Assembly (NCBI RefSeq): GCF_022378355.1
Contig: NZ_JAKMAJ010000009.1
Coordinates: 62,001-126,000, forward strand
Origin: Brenneria bubanii
Lineage (GTDB): Bacteria > Pseudomonadota > Gammaproteobacteria > Enterobacterales > Enterobacteriaceae
Direction of reading: 5' to 3'
DNA: 64,000 nucleotides
The translations under genes were made by a program, and so were the position numbers. Shown piece after piece: positions 1-8,681 of the stretch (within the stretch, counting starts at the first letter, position 1; the number at the start of each line of letters is the position of its first letter). The notes below the pieces were generated by a model that was not told the origin of the DNA, made no database searches, and saw only the letters and a list, made by a program, of their open reading frames with translations.

Positions 1-97
1 CCTCCAGCGCGGAAAACGTTTTCAAGTCGGCCTGGATCCCCGCCCCGCCGCTGGGGTCGGTGCCGGCGATGGTTAAAACGTTGAGACGTCGTTTCAT
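1..97 (-). CDS. thiD: Hydroxymethylpyrimidine/phosphomethylpyrimidine kinase, N-terminal part (cut by window edge)
   Basis: Only the first 32 codons lie in the window; the gene runs off the left edge. The translation begins [20 protein letters not shown], which is the start of the ThiD ribokinase-like fold with its glycine-rich substrate loop ([14 protein letters not shown]). ThiD phosphorylates HMP and HMP-phosphate in the pyrimidine branch of thiamine synthesis and salvage. Its ATG overlaps the thiM stop codon in an ATGA arrangement, so it is probably translationally coupled to thiM and shares the TPP riboswitch upstream. Family identity is clear; nothing can be said about the rest of the protein. 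Confidence 0.9.
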   Translation of the reverse strand, partial: MKRRLNVLTIAGTDPSGGAGIQADLKTFSALE

Positions 98-888
98 GCC
101 AACGCCTCCGCCCGCAGGCCATAAAGTCCGTCAAGGAAGGCCGCAATAAAACTGCCCGGCCCCGACGACCGGCCGGCGGCCTGTTTCCCCGCCAGCGACA
201 TGACATAACAAGCCGCCGCCACGTGCTGCGAACGATCGCCCGCCAGCGCGCAGAATCCGGCGACCACCGCGGACAGGGCGCAGCCGGTTCCCACCACGCG
301 GGTCATGATTTTATCCCCGCCGCTTACCGCCCACGTCAGATCGCCGTCGGTGATATAGTCCACCTCGCCCGTCACCGCGACAACCGTCGAAAGACGGCCG
401 GCCAGCTCGCAGGCGGCAGGCAACGCGGCCAATGAATCGTTGGCGCTATCCACGCCGCGCCCCTGCGCATTCAGTCCCGACAGCGCCATGATCTCCGAGG
501 CGTTTCCCCGGATAGCCGCCGGCTTTAACGGCAGCAGTTCACGGCAAAATTCGGTACGCAAGCTCAGCCCGCCGACCGCTACCGGGTCAAGCACCCAGGG
601 CGTGCCGGATTGATTGGCGCGATTAACCGCCGCCAGCATGGCGTCGGCGCGATGCTGTTCCAGAGTGCCGACATTGATCAACAGCGCGTCGGCCTGGGCG
701 CTGAACTGCGCGGCCTCGGCCGGATCCACCACCATCGCCGGCGATGCATTGAGCGCCAGCAACACGTTGGCGGTGAAGGATTGCACCACATCGTTGGTCA
801 GGCAGTGAACTAAAGGAGACAACGCATGAAATTGCGCGAGCGACGCCGCCGCGTGGGCAGCCGGTAAATCGACAGGTCGAGTATTCAT
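94..888 (-). CDS. thiM: Hydroxyethylthiazole kinase
   Basis: ThiM phosphorylates 4-methyl-5-(2-hydroxyethyl)thiazole, the thiazole salvage step of thiamine pyrophosphate synthesis in the cytoplasm. The 264-residue product has the family landmarks: an N-terminal [20 protein letters not shown] segment, LDPVAVGG in the middle, and the [10 protein letters not shown] nucleotide/catalytic loop near the C-terminus. An upstream in-frame ATG at 936 exists, but I chose 888 because the protein then starts MNTRPVDL at family length and a GGGGAA ribosome site lies just before it; the longer version would begin almost inside the riboswitch. It is followed by thiD with a 4-base overlap. Regulation by thiamine pyrophosphate through the leader is very likely. 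Confidence 0.93.
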   Translation of the reverse strand: MNTRPVDLPAAHAAASLAQFHALSPLVHCLTNDVVQSFTANVLLALNASPAMVVDPAEAAQFSAQADALLINVGTLEQHRADAMLAAVNRANQSGTPWVLDPVAVGGLSLRTEFCRELLPLKPAAIRGNASEIMALSGLNAQGRGVDSANDSLAALPAACELAGRLSTVVAVTGEVDYITDGDLTWAVSGGDKIMTRVVGTGCALSAVVAGFCALAGDRSQHVAAACYVMSLAGKQAAGRSSGPGSFIAAFLDGLYGLRAEALA

Positions 889-940
889 TATTTCCCCAAC
901 CGGCGTGCAAGAAGGCGGTAACCGATTGGTTGGCATACCG

Positions 941-1023
941 AGACTTCCCTACGCTGGCATTATCCAGTTCAGGTCAGCGGGTCTTTCTCAGCCCTTGGTT
1001 ACAACACCAGGGCACCCCGAGTC
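941..1023 (-). promoter_or_regulatory. TPP riboswitch (THI element) of thiM-thiD
   Basis: Read on the minus strand, this leader contains the conserved THI-box blocks in order: CGGGGTGCC, then GGCTGAGA, an ACCCG segment, GAACCTGA-like and CTGGATAATGCCAGCGTAGGGAA. These pair into the standard three-way junction that binds thiamine pyrophosphate. It ends about 50 nt before the thiM start, fitting the usual mechanism in which TPP binding sequesters the ribosome site or ends transcription. The match to the well-known consensus is strong by eye; boundaries are approximate. Confidence 0.95.
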
Positions 1024-1425
1024 ATTTAAATCAAATAGTTGCGATTAATGCACCGCACTTATTCCTGATCAGGATAATGCCAACCGGAAGTCTTGTAAAC
1101 GGCCTTGCGGCGCATATTGGCGCAGGGATCCGCCAGGCGCAACGGAAGAGGCATGGATGTCGATGAGCTAAACGAAAGTCACTACGCAACGCACACCGTT
1201 GCGCTCATTGCAAAGCTGGATCTAACCCTTTGGCAACAAACGACACATCAACCACAGGCCAATTCTCAATGGGAGACGAAGACGGTTTCGCCGTTCCGTT
1301 GTCTCGGCAAAATTATCTTATACGCTGTAGCAGTCGCTCACCATCAATTTAACCAATTGATATTTATGATAAATTAAAATAAAATTCTCGCGTATGGACA
1401 ATTACACGTCCAGGGAATTAGCACA
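1024..1425. other. Intergenic stretch upstream of the TPP riboswitch
   Basis: About 400 bases with no convincing gene. Short frames here have no family features and overlap both strands. The part next to the riboswitch is AT-rich and should carry the thiM promoter on the minus strand; a perfect 12-base palindrome TCCTGATCAGGA sits at 1063-1074. The right part, before the small membrane protein at 1426, is AT-rich around 1360-1390 and may hold its promoter. Confidence 0.5.
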
Positions 1426-1779
1426 ATGGAGAAAAATTTTGCTAAAAGGTATCAATATCAGGTTGCGCTTCTGGCTATGCCGGCAGGTTTGTGGGTGGTT
1501 GGCATGAGCTTAACCAGTAGAACAAAATGCTTTATCCGACGGGGGAGCATAATAGCGATCTTGTTTATCTACATCGGAGTGATATTCGTCAACGTGCTAG
1601 GTTATGGAATAACGAGAAAATATACGGACATACTTAACGGTAAGACCATTACCATTGAAGCCTGTAATGCTGTAGTGGCTGAATTCGACGAGTATTACGA
1701 CTCGCTGCTAGTGATTTCTCTTCCTGGGTACCTCATTTCCACCCTACTGATCCTCATCATCTTCAAAAAAGTGAGATAA
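1426..1779 (+). CDS. Small inner-membrane protein of unknown function
   Basis: I do not recognise this 117-residue protein. It has two clear hydrophobic spans, at about residues 40-62 and 94-113, and a weaker one at about 14-29; the basic tail FKKVR suggests a cytoplasmic C-terminus. A stretch of about 30 residues with acidic and tyrosine residues (EFDEYYDS) lies between the spans. It stands alone between the thi operon and a LysR gene, has a weak AGGGAA ribosome site and is followed directly by a terminator-like hairpin, which supports a real monocistronic unit. No function is proposed. Confidence 0.55.
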   Translation: MEKNFAKRYQYQVALLAMPAGLWVVGMSLTSRTKCFIRRGSIIAILFIYIGVIFVNVLGYGITRKYTDILNGKTITIEACNAVVAEFDEYYDSLLVISLPGYLISTLLILIIFKKVR

Positions 1780-1783
1780 TGCC

Positions 1784-1816
1784 AAAGGCTGGCCAGTCCC
1801 GGCCTTTGCCGTTTTT
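1784..1816 (+). terminator. Rho-independent terminator after the small membrane protein
   Basis: AAAGGC and GCCTTT form a stem with a GC-rich loop, followed by a GCCG-TTTTT tract. It begins 4 bases after the stop codon of the 117-residue membrane protein and points in the same direction. Confidence 0.6.
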
Positions 1817-1925
1817 CCGGTAATAACCGTGACATAATCTATAACAACAACGCTATTTATCGGCGTTCTGTCGTCCTGCCGCAGACAGAACGCCGCCCGC
1901 CCGGCGACGTATAAAGGCGAACTTC

Positions 1926-2858
1926 TCAGACGCGTTGATTTCCTCCCGGCCGCAGCGTCGCCAGCAACAGTTGAAAACAGGATTCAATCAGCGGCGGCAA
2001 AGGCTGGGGATTGCGCATCAAAGCCAGAGTGCGGGTCAGCGCGGGCTGCTGGAGCTGCACTACCCTTAGTTCCGCGTCCTGCAGATGCGTGGTGTAAAGT
2101 TGCGGCAGGATAGCCACCGCCAGTTTCGAACGGACCAGGCCGTACAGGGTTTCGATGTAATCCACCTGATAGCGAGTGCGCAGCGTCAGGCGGTTGCTTT
2201 CCGCCATCGCCGCGACCAGCCGCTGGATATTGCCTTTGGAAAACACGGCGATATCCCTTCCCGTCAGGAGTCTCCACGGCAAATGCGCGGATTGCGCCAG
2301 TAGGTCATCCGCGTGCAGGACGGCGACGAAGGGATCTTCCTGTAAGGTAAACACCTGCAGCTGCGGCGGCACCGAGTTGTCCAACGCGCCAATGCCGAAA
2401 TCAATTTGTCCTTTCAACAGTTGAGCGGTAAGCGAATCGTTGGTTTGATCGTGAAACTCCACTTTAAGACGCGGGAACTGGCGCGCCAGCAGCGCGGGTA
2501 TCGTCGGAAACAGCAGGGAGCCGACGGAAGGCACCAAACCGATCCGCACCGTGCCGTCGCCGCCGGCTTCGATAATTTGCCGCATATCCTGAAATGAGCG
2601 CTGCGCGACGCTGAGTACCCTTTCGGCATGCGGTAAAATCGCCGTTCCCAGTTCCGTCAGGGTCACGGACGACGCCGTGCGATTAACCAGTTTGCCCCCC
2701 AGCACCCGTTCTATTTGCCGTAGCGCGCTGCTTAACGCCGGCTGGCTGATGGCAAGACGGCTGGCGGTATCGGTGAAGTGGCGAAGCTGCGCCAGCGTCA
2801 CAAAATACTGTAGCTGTTTCAAGGAAAGCGCGGGCAGGCGCTGCCAGGGTTCGGTCAT
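1926..2858 (-). CDS. LysR-family transcriptional regulator, divergent from adenine deaminase
   Basis: 310 residues with a LysR winged helix-turn-helix at about residues 12-70 (TDTASRLAISQPALSSALRQ) and a periplasmic-binding-like effector domain from about 100 onward. It is transcribed away from ade, with 138 bases between the start codons, the usual arrangement for a LysR protein controlling its neighbour. An inverted repeat TTATC-N4-GATAA at 2911-2924 in the shared region fits a LysR-type site. The effector is unknown; a purine or purine catabolite is a reasonable guess from context. Confidence 0.9.
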   Translation of the reverse strand: MTEPWQRLPALSLKQLQYFVTLAQLRHFTDTASRLAISQPALSSALRQIERVLGGKLVNRTASSVTLTELGTAILPHAERVLSVAQRSFQDMRQIIEAGGDGTVRIGLVPSVGSLLFPTIPALLARQFPRLKVEFHDQTNDSLTAQLLKGQIDFGIGALDNSVPPQLQVFTLQEDPFVAVLHADDLLAQSAHLPWRLLTGRDIAVFSKGNIQRLVAAMAESNRLTLRTRYQVDYIETLYGLVRSKLAVAILPQLYTTHLQDAELRVVQLQQPALTRTLALMRNPQPLPPLIESCFQLLLATLRPGGNQRV

Positions 2859-2910
2859 AGTGTCGTCTGATTTGATTCGCGATGAATTTACGCATCAGAA
2901 TAACCCTTTC

Positions 2911-2924
2911 TTATCGAGTGATAA
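2911..2924. promoter_or_regulatory. Inverted repeat in the LysR/ade divergent promoter
   Basis: Perfect TTATC-GAGT-GATAA dyad located 53 bases before the LysR start codon and 73 before ade. Size and position suit a LysR-type T-N11-A operator, but it is short and AT-rich, so chance is possible. Confidence 0.35.
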
Positions 2925-2937
2925 ATTTATTCAGCTA

Positions 2938-2951
2938 GGCAAACGTTTGCC
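2938..2951. promoter_or_regulatory. PurR-box-like operator upstream of ade
   Basis: GGCAAACGTTTGCC is a perfect 14-base palindrome whose centre, GCAAACGTTTGC, is the core of the enterobacterial PurR consensus (ACGCAAACGTTTNCGT); about 13 of 16 positions agree. It lies 45 bases before the ade start. PurR with hypoxanthine or guanine represses purine genes, so control of adenine salvage here makes biological sense. The match is seen; binding is inferred. Confidence 0.7.
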
Positions 2952-2996
2952 GCCTCCCTAGAGTAGCGTGATGATTAGTTTGTCGGATAGTCGTTT

Positions 2997-4781
2997 ATGA
3001 GCGTTACTGCACAACATCGCCGCCGCGCGATACAGGCCGCCAAAGGAGAGATCGCCTTCGACCTGTTGCTGACCCGGACTCGGGTGGTGGATATGGCGAC
3101 CGGAGAGATACGCGATGCTGACGTCGGGATTGTCGGTGAACTGATCGCCAGCGTTCACCCGCGCGGTAGCCGCACCGATGCAGCCGAAGTCCAGGATCTG
3201 GCCGGCGCCTACCTGTCGCCGGGGTTAATGGACACCCATGTTCATCTTGAAAGTTCACACCTGCCGCCGGCGCGCTACGCGGAAATTGTTCTGACGCAGG
3301 GCACCACCGCGGTGTTCTGGGATCCGCATGAACTCGCCAATGTTCTGGGCGTCGAAGGCGTGCGTTATGCCATTGAGGCCAGCCGCCGCCTACCGTTGCA
3401 GGTGATGGTCGCCGCGCCGTCGAGCGTGCCCTCCACGCCCGGACTGGAAATGTCGGGCGCCGACTTCGCGGGCGACGAGATGACGACAATGCTCGGCTGG
3501 CCGGAAATTTCCGGCGTGGCGGAGGTGATGGACATGCATGGCGTGCTGCATGGCAGCGAGCGCATGATGGCGATCCTTGACGCCGGTCTGGCCAGCGGCA
3601 AACTGATTGAAGGCCATGCGCGCGGCCTGCAAGGCGCCGATTTGCAGGCATATCTGGCGGCGGGCGTCACCTCCGATCATGAACTGACCTCCGCCGAGGA
3701 CGCGCTGGAAAAACTGCGCGCCGGATTAACGATCGAAATACGCGGTTCCCACCCCTATTTATTGCCGGATATCGTCGCGGCGCTTAAGACCTTACCGCAT
3801 TTGTCGTCGCAGATTACCGTCTGCACCGATGATGTTCCCCCGGATATGCTGCTGGAAAAAGGCGGCATTATCGCACTGCTCAACCAGTTGATTGAACACG
3901 GATTGCCGGCAACGGCTGCGCTGCGCTTCGCCACGCTGAACGCCGCCATTCGCCTACAGCGCAACGACATCGGTCTGATTGCCGCCGGGCGCCGCGCCGA
4001 TCTGGTGGTATTTGATTCGCTGGAAAAACTTCAGGCGCGGCGGGTTTACGTGGCCGGCAAGCTTATCGCCGACAACGGCGTGATATTGCAGCGCCTCCAC
4101 GCGCCGAAAAACCCGCCGCCGCCGCGCGACACGCTGCATCTCGGGCCGGTCGCGGATAGCGACTTTATGATGCGCATCGGCGCTATGCGTCACGGCATGG
4201 CCCGCCTGCGGCACATTCGCGGCGCGCGCTTTACGCAGTGGGGCGAGAAAGAGGTGGCGATACGCGACGGCAAAGTGCAACTGCCTGCGGGTTTCAGCCT
4301 GATCTGGGTAAAACATCGCCACGGCCGCCACGACGCGCAGCCGCAGATGGCCTTGCTTGAGGGCTGGGGCGAGCTGCGCGGCGCCATTGCCACCAGTTAC
4401 TCGCACGATTCACATAACCTGGTGGTGCTGGGACGCGATCCTCATGCGATGGCGCTGGCGGCCAACTGTCTGATCGACTGCGGCGGCGGCATGGCGCTGG
4501 CGCAGCATGGCGAAATTATCGCCCATGTGGCGATGCCGATAGCCGGCATGCTGTCCGAACTGCCGGCAGAGGAGCTTGCGGCTCAGTTTCGTCGATTACG
4601 TGAACGCAGCGGCGATATCGCCGACTGGGAGCCGCCCTATCGCGTGTTTAAAGCGATCGAGGGCACCTGCCTGGCGTGTAACGCAGGACCGCATCTGACC
4701 GATCTTGGGCTGACGGACGGCGCAACGCGCCAGATTGTCGACCCGCTTATTGACTGGCGGGAAACCCCAGACCATTCGTAA
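2997..4781 (+). CDS. ade: Adenine deaminase (amidohydrolase superfamily, Ade/YicP type)
   Basis: Converts adenine to hypoxanthine and ammonia in purine salvage and nitrogen release. The 594-residue length is that of the bacterial Ade/YicP family. Visible features are the metal-binding HVHLESS at residues 81-87, the WDPHELANVLG segment, EGHARG, TSDHE, and the CTDDVPPD region typical of the family, followed by the C-terminal adenine-deaminase domain with GGGMALAQ. Overall order matches E. coli yicP followed by the purine permease yicO, which is also the case here with a 39-base gap. Likely controlled by the divergent LysR protein and by the PurR-like box. The ATG lacks a strong ribosome site but no better start is near. 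Confidence 0.93.
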   Translation: MSVTAQHRRRAIQAAKGEIAFDLLLTRTRVVDMATGEIRDADVGIVGELIASVHPRGSRTDAAEVQDLAGAYLSPGLMDTHVHLESSHLPPARYAEIVLTQGTTAVFWDPHELANVLGVEGVRYAIEASRRLPLQVMVAAPSSVPSTPGLEMSGADFAGDEMTTMLGWPEISGVAEVMDMHGVLHGSERMMAILDAGLASGKLIEGHARGLQGADLQAYLAAGVTSDHELTSAEDALEKLRAGLTIEIRGSHPYLLPDIVAALKTLPHLSSQITVCTDDVPPDMLLEKGGIIALLNQLIEHGLPATAALRFATLNAAIRLQRNDIGLIAAGRRADLVVFDSLEKLQARRVYVAGKLIADNGVILQRLHAPKNPPPPRDTLHLGPVADSDFMMRIGAMRHGMARLRHIRGARFTQWGEKEVAIRDGKVQLPAGFSLIWVKHRHGRHDAQPQMALLEGWGELRGAIATSYSHDSHNLVVLGRDPHAMALAANCLIDCGGGMALAQHGEIIAHVAMPIAGMLSELPAEELAAQFRRLRERSGDIADWEPPYRVFKAIEGTCLACNAGPHLTDLGLTDGATRQIVDPLIDWRETPDHS

Positions 4782-4820
4782 CAGCAAAACACTAAATAAT
4801 AGCAACAGGAGAGCCGGATA

Positions 4821-6164
4821 ATGGCCGACAATACCCTTAACACGCCAGCATCAGGGAGCTGGTTGGAAAGACGTTTCGCGTTGTACTCCCGGGGCAGTAC
4901 GGCCAGAACAGAATGCCTGGCCGGCGTCACGGGCTTTCTTGCCGCCGCTTATCTGCTGGTGGTGATTCCCGGATTGCTGGCCGCCGGCGGCATGGATAAA
5001 GGCGCGGCGACCACCGGCACAATCCTGGTCTTCGTCGCCGGAACGCTGTTGATGGCGTTCTATGCCAATCTGCCGTTTATCGTCGGACCGGGTATCGGCG
5101 GCTCGGTACTGGTGGGGATCACCCTGGCTGGCAGCGAAGGCATCGGCTGGCAAATCGGCCTCGGCATCGCCTGCTGGTCGGGAATTTTGTTTTTCCTGCT
5201 GACGAAATTCGGTCTGCGCGAACTGGTGACGCGCTCCGTTCCGCAATCCATCAAGCTGGGATTAACCGCATCCATCGGTCTTTTTGTCGCCGTCCTCGGC
5301 TTTCGCAACGCCGATTTGGTGCTGGCCAACGCCAAAACCAACGCGCTGATGCTGGGAAACTTCCTGTCGCCGGGTGCGCTGGTGGCCTTATGCGGGCTGT
5401 TTCTGGCGATTGCGCTTCAGGCGCGACGTATACCGGGCGCCATCCTGTGGGCCATTCTGTTCGCCACCCTGGTGGGCATACCGGCCGGCGTCACCAAATT
5501 GCCGACAAGCTTTATCGCCCTGCCGCACTCGCTCACGCCGGTTCTCGGCCATATTGATATGCTGGGCGCGCTGAATATAGCTTTCCTGCCGTTTCTGTTC
5601 GTTTTTTTCGCCTCGGAGTTTTTCTCAACCATGGGGACGACGCTGGCGGTGGGCGGCGAGGCCGGTTTACTGGACGAAGAAGGCAATATGCCGCTGATCA
5701 ACCGGCCGTTCATGGTGGACTCCATCGCCGCCGCGTTAGGCCCCTGGGTCGGCATTCCGGCCGCCACGGCGTTGATTGAATCTTCCGCCGCCGCCGAGGC
5801 CGGAGGCAAGACCGGCATGACCGCACTGGCTGCCGCCGCCATGTTTCTGCTGATGCTGCTGTTCACCCCCATCGCGCTGATGATCCCCAAAGAGGCTACG
5901 GCGCCGGCGCTGATTCTGATAGGACTGAATATGTTCAGCGGTTTGCGAAAGGTCGATCTGGCTAATTTTACCGATGGTTTACCGGTGCTGATGATGGTGA
6001 TGATCACGCTGGTCGCCAACAGTTTCGGTACCGGGATCGCGGGCGGCCTGCTGTTCTATATTCTCATCAAGGCCATTGCCGGCAAGTGGCGTGAGATCCC
6101 TGTCGGATTGTGGATCATGGCCGTACCGCTGATTTACTACTTCGCGACATTGGTTAAGCATTAA
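4821..6164 (+). CDS. NCS2-family purine permease (AzgA/YicO type, probable adenine importer)
   Basis: 447-residue polytopic membrane protein of the AzgA branch of nucleobase:cation symporters. It opens with the family segment RTECLAGVTGFLAAAYLLVV, has MAFYANLPFIVGPGIG, SVPQSIKLGLTASIGLF, ATALIESSAAAEAGGKTGMTA, and about 12-14 hydrophobic spans. An AGGAG ribosome site sits 9 bases before the ATG. Directly downstream of ade, it most likely brings adenine (or hypoxanthine/guanine) into the cell for the deaminase. E. coli AdeQ (YicO) occupies the same place, but orthology cannot be proven by eye, so no symbol is given. Confidence 0.88.
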   Translation: MADNTLNTPASGSWLERRFALYSRGSTARTECLAGVTGFLAAAYLLVVIPGLLAAGGMDKGAATTGTILVFVAGTLLMAFYANLPFIVGPGIGGSVLVGITLAGSEGIGWQIGLGIACWSGILFFLLTKFGLRELVTRSVPQSIKLGLTASIGLFVAVLGFRNADLVLANAKTNALMLGNFLSPGALVALCGLFLAIALQARRIPGAILWAILFATLVGIPAGVTKLPTSFIALPHSLTPVLGHIDMLGALNIAFLPFLFVFFASEFFSTMGTTLAVGGEAGLLDEEGNMPLINRPFMVDSIAAALGPWVGIPAATALIESSAAAEAGGKTGMTALAAAAMFLLMLLFTPIALMIPKEATAPALILIGLNMFSGLRKVDLANFTDGLPVLMMVMITLVANSFGTGIAGGLLFYILIKAIAGKWREIPVGLWIMAVPLIYYFATLVKH

Positions 6165-6175
6165 TCGCCGCACAC

Positions 6176-6209
6176 CAGGCCCGGTGCTGTTTCTTCAAAC
6201 CCGGGCCTG
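6176..6209. terminator. Hairpin between convergent permease and GNAT genes
   Basis: CAGGCCCGG and CCGGGCCTG form a perfect 9-base stem between two convergent genes; the GNAT stop codon falls inside it. Neither side has a long T tract, so it may be a weak bidirectional terminator or an mRNA-stabilising end. Confidence 0.5.
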
Positions 6210-6770
6210 CTGCCCGCGATCGTGGCGCCAACGCCCCATGACAAGGGGGTGGTAGTAATGACCATCGGCAAGCAATTTATCGTTTTTCAGTATATCCTCG
6301 ACCTCAAAACCAAATGTCTTGTAAAGCGCAATCGCTTTAGTATTGGTCGACAACACGCGCCGCGCGATTTTTTTGATCCCGCCGGCGTCAGCACCGGCAA
6401 TGGTTACAGCCAGCAAATTTTTCCCAATGCCCTGTCGCCAAAAGTCTTTCAATACGCAGACGCCGAACTCGATTTTATGCGCCAAACTCCTGAGAGGAGA
6501 ACCTTCAGCGCGTGAAAAACCGACAATGCGCCGGTCGACGACAGCCACCGGAAACAAGTTGACCAGGCTAAGCGAATCCGAGCGGATCAGTCGTTCGAAT
6601 CCAGATACATCGATAAAGCTTTCACCGCCTTCCCGATCCAGATTTTCAGTCTCGCCGTCGATGCGCGCTCGTAATTCGGATAAGACTTGCGCATCGGCTT
6701 CGACGGCCGGCCTGATGACATACTCCAGCCCATTAATCTGAAATGCTTTACTCGCAATAATCACCGACAT
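6195..6770 (-). CDS. GNAT-family N-acetyltransferase
   Basis: 191 residues with the GCN5-related fold: an N-terminal YVIRPAVEADAQVL strand-helix unit and the acetyl-CoA pyrophosphate loop RQGIGK at 112-117, followed by the NTKAIALYKTFGFEVE segment typical of motif B. Substrate cannot be read from the sequence; amino groups on proteins, antibiotics or small metabolites are all possible for this family. It is convergent with the purine permease and followed (in its own direction, upstream) by the fidL-like gene on the same strand, but a shared function is not evident. Confidence 0.85.
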   Translation of the reverse strand: MSVIIASKAFQINGLEYVIRPAVEADAQVLSELRARIDGETENLDREGGESFIDVSGFERLIRSDSLSLVNLFPVAVVDRRIVGFSRAEGSPLRSLAHKIEFGVCVLKDFWRQGIGKNLLAVTIAGADAGGIKKIARRVLSTNTKAIALYKTFGFEVEDILKNDKLLADGHYYHPLVMGRWRHDRGQQARV

Positions 6771-6785
6771 GCCCCTGTTTTCATA

Positions 6786-7253
6786 TCAACGATTTTCACA
6801 CAGGAATGACGGTACCGGATCGGTGGCGAACACCCATCCCTCATTACCTTGAGGATAGATGATAATATTAAAATTTATATCCTTTTTAAAATAGAATACC
6901 GGCAATACCTCGCTAAAAATCACGTTGGCAGCCTGATGAGACATCGAGTAAGAGTCCGTGGAAATAAGAAAGTAGCCATTGTTTACTTTCTTATAATTGA
7001 ATACCGTTCTTCTATTTACCGTATTGATTATGCCATCCGGCATGGACAGGGTGCCATTTAGCATGGCTATGCCGGTTTTATCGTAAAAAATATAGCTCAT
7101 TAGTAATTTGATGACGTATCCATTTTTGTGAACAACAAATGACGCATCACAAGACAATTTTGTCGACTGGGGGCGATTAATATAAAAAAATATAAAAAAA
7201 GCCATCATTATCGCCAATAAAAAAATGGAAAAATATTGATTAACGCTCCTCAT
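6786..7253 (-). CDS. FidL-like inner-membrane protein, partner of the MarT-like regulator
   Basis: 155 residues starting at MRSVNQYFSIFLL; one N-terminal membrane span (about residues 6-26) followed by a periplasmic domain with LSCDASFVVHKN and a C-terminal GWVFATDPVPSFLC. This layout matches FidL proteins, which are encoded next to ToxR/CadC-like MarT regulators in Salmonella and relatives. I chose 7253 over an ATG at 7292 because it gives an ATGA overlap with the regulator stop and a protein beginning at the signal anchor. Low-GC composition sets it apart from its left neighbours. FidL has no known biochemical activity; a role in stabilising or tuning the regulator, as ToxS does for ToxR, is inference. 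Confidence 0.7.
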   Translation of the reverse strand: MRSVNQYFSIFLLAIMMAFFIFFYINRPQSTKLSCDASFVVHKNGYVIKLLMSYIFYDKTGIAMLNGTLSMPDGIINTVNRRTVFNYKKVNNGYFLISTDSYSMSHQAANVIFSEVLPVFYFKKDINFNIIIYPQGNEGWVFATDPVPSFLCENR

Positions 7254-8119
7254 TTCGCTTTTCCATCGCCAATAAACAAATGTGATATACAATGATTATC
7301 CTGATTTTCATCATCAATTTTGAACCGACATTGCACTACTGAATTCACGACAGAAAAGTCATACGTCGTAATATAAACATACTTATTCACCGCACAAAAA
7401 ATTTCATCGTCATTCACGATACTCAATACCTTTTCCTTTGGCGCCAGGGCATTGGAATAAAGAAAACACCCATTGTATTCGTAAAGGTAAGCATAATTGT
7501 CAAAATAGCCGCGAACGCGATGATTCGAGTTATGAAGACTGTAAGACAATATAATCAGGCAAACCAATAGCGCGACAGGCCCGAGATGCCAAGTATGAAA
7601 CCGTCGTCTTCCCAACGGCTGACAAGGTTTTTCTTCAACCTCCGCGAGGCTTGCCTCAATGACGGATTCAGGCGCTAACCGACGCGCCGATTGCGGTGTA
7701 AACGCGACGTCGACGTTAACGTCGGATTCGGACTCGCCGGCCGATTCAGTAGCGGGTGAAATGAAAAAATTCTTCTCATAATCAATGAATTCCACTTCAA
7801 CATTGAGGGAAAGCATCAGGCCTTTGCGCGACACGGTTTTTACCGCGTCGTCCCCCAGACCAACGGAACTCAGGCTTTTTCTCAGCAGAGAAATATTCTG
7901 ATAAAAAGTATTCGGCGTAACAAAAACGCCGAATTTATTCCAGACTTCAGAGAAAAAAGTCGCTTGTTCAATAATTTCATATCTTTTCTCGATCAACAGC
8001 AGCAGGCAGCGTGCTACAGGTTTATTAAGCGTTTCCGTTTTATCGCTAATCAGCGATTTCAGTTGATTTCTATCGACATAAAAATCAACCACTCCATTAA
8101 TACGATACACCTTATGCAT
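7250..8119 (-). CDS. MarT/CadC/ToxR-type membrane-anchored transcriptional regulator
   Basis: 289 residues: an N-terminal OmpR-type winged helix (about 10-108, with the LRKSL...VKTVSRKGLML pattern of the CadC/ToxR class), a variable acidic linker, one membrane span at about 179-195 (GPVALLVCLIILSYSL), and a periplasmic C-terminal domain with cysteines that could sense conditions outside. Such proteins bind DNA from the inner membrane without a kinase. The next gene is FidL-like, overlapping by ATGA. It is divergent from the fimbrial operon across an AT-rich 560-base region, so control of fimbriae is the likely job. MarT in Salmonella activates an adhesin gene, which supports the idea by analogy. 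Confidence 0.82.
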   Translation of the reverse strand: MHKVYRINGVVDFYVDRNQLKSLISDKTETLNKPVARCLLLLIEKRYEIIEQATFFSEVWNKFGVFVTPNTFYQNISLLRKSLSSVGLGDDAVKTVSRKGLMLSLNVEVEFIDYEKNFFISPATESAGESESDVNVDVAFTPQSARRLAPESVIEASLAEVEEKPCQPLGRRRFHTWHLGPVALLVCLIILSYSLHNSNHRVRGYFDNYAYLYEYNGCFLYSNALAPKEKVLSIVNDDEIFCAVNKYVYITTYDFSVVNSVVQCRFKIDDENQDNHCISHLFIGDGKAK

Positions 8120-8681
8120 AACATTATCTCAATGTAAAGCAGAGAACTACCATCATCCAGCGAATAGGGTTCCCTAATAATCATTCCGTCTATCTACATT
8201 TGCGACTGTAACATAATAATAATTTTTACTGATATAAAAAAACCTATTCCCTTGTCAAAAATAAGGAAAACCATTACAACCATTTCATTACGTCTCATAA
8301 CACCCATAAAACCATTTAAAAACAACGATTTATAACAACAATGATTAACAAAAAAATTCTTAATTAAGAATTAATTCACTAATCTCAAGTAAAAAATCAC
8401 TTTTATAAAGAGAGTTCGATAAATACAATCCGCCCTAAATAAAATAGGAGCGGACGTAAAAAATGCGCCAACAGAGGATGGGGAAAGACGCAATAAAAAT
8501 AAAAATAAAACCACCAAATAATAAACACCACCTCCAACAAGAACATTAAAAAATGTCAAATGAAACGAGATAAAACAAACCAGGGGAAATATCTTTTTCC
8601 TAAAGACATCTTCTTATTGCCCTTTGTTTTCGTAACAGTCAATGAGAAGAGTTCATTATTAACTAAAAAGGTATACTATAT
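8120..8681. other. AT-rich regulatory region between the MarT-like gene and the fimbrial operon
   Basis: About 560 bases without a convincing gene; a 62-codon frame at 8371-8559 (minus) is hydrophobic only because of the base composition and has no ribosome site. The region is much richer in A and T than the rest of the window, which is typical of H-NS-bound fimbrial promoters. It contains an 18-base perfect palindrome at 8355-8372 and should hold promoters in both directions. Confidence 0.55.
8355..8372. promoter_or_regulatory. 18-base perfect palindrome, candidate operator
   Basis: AATTCTTAATTAAGAATT reads identically on both strands. It lies roughly midway between the membrane regulator and the major pilin gene, a plausible site for the regulator or another dimeric protein. 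AT-rich context raises the chance of coincidence. Confidence 0.4.

Noticed and set aside
1105-1377. 90-codon frame between thi genes and the small membrane protein
   Set aside because: No domain or signal, no ribosome site; composition is that of non-coding DNA.
8371-8559. 62-codon hydrophobic frame on the minus strand in the fimbrial promoter region
   Set aside because: No ribosome site, no family features; hydrophobicity follows from T-rich composition.
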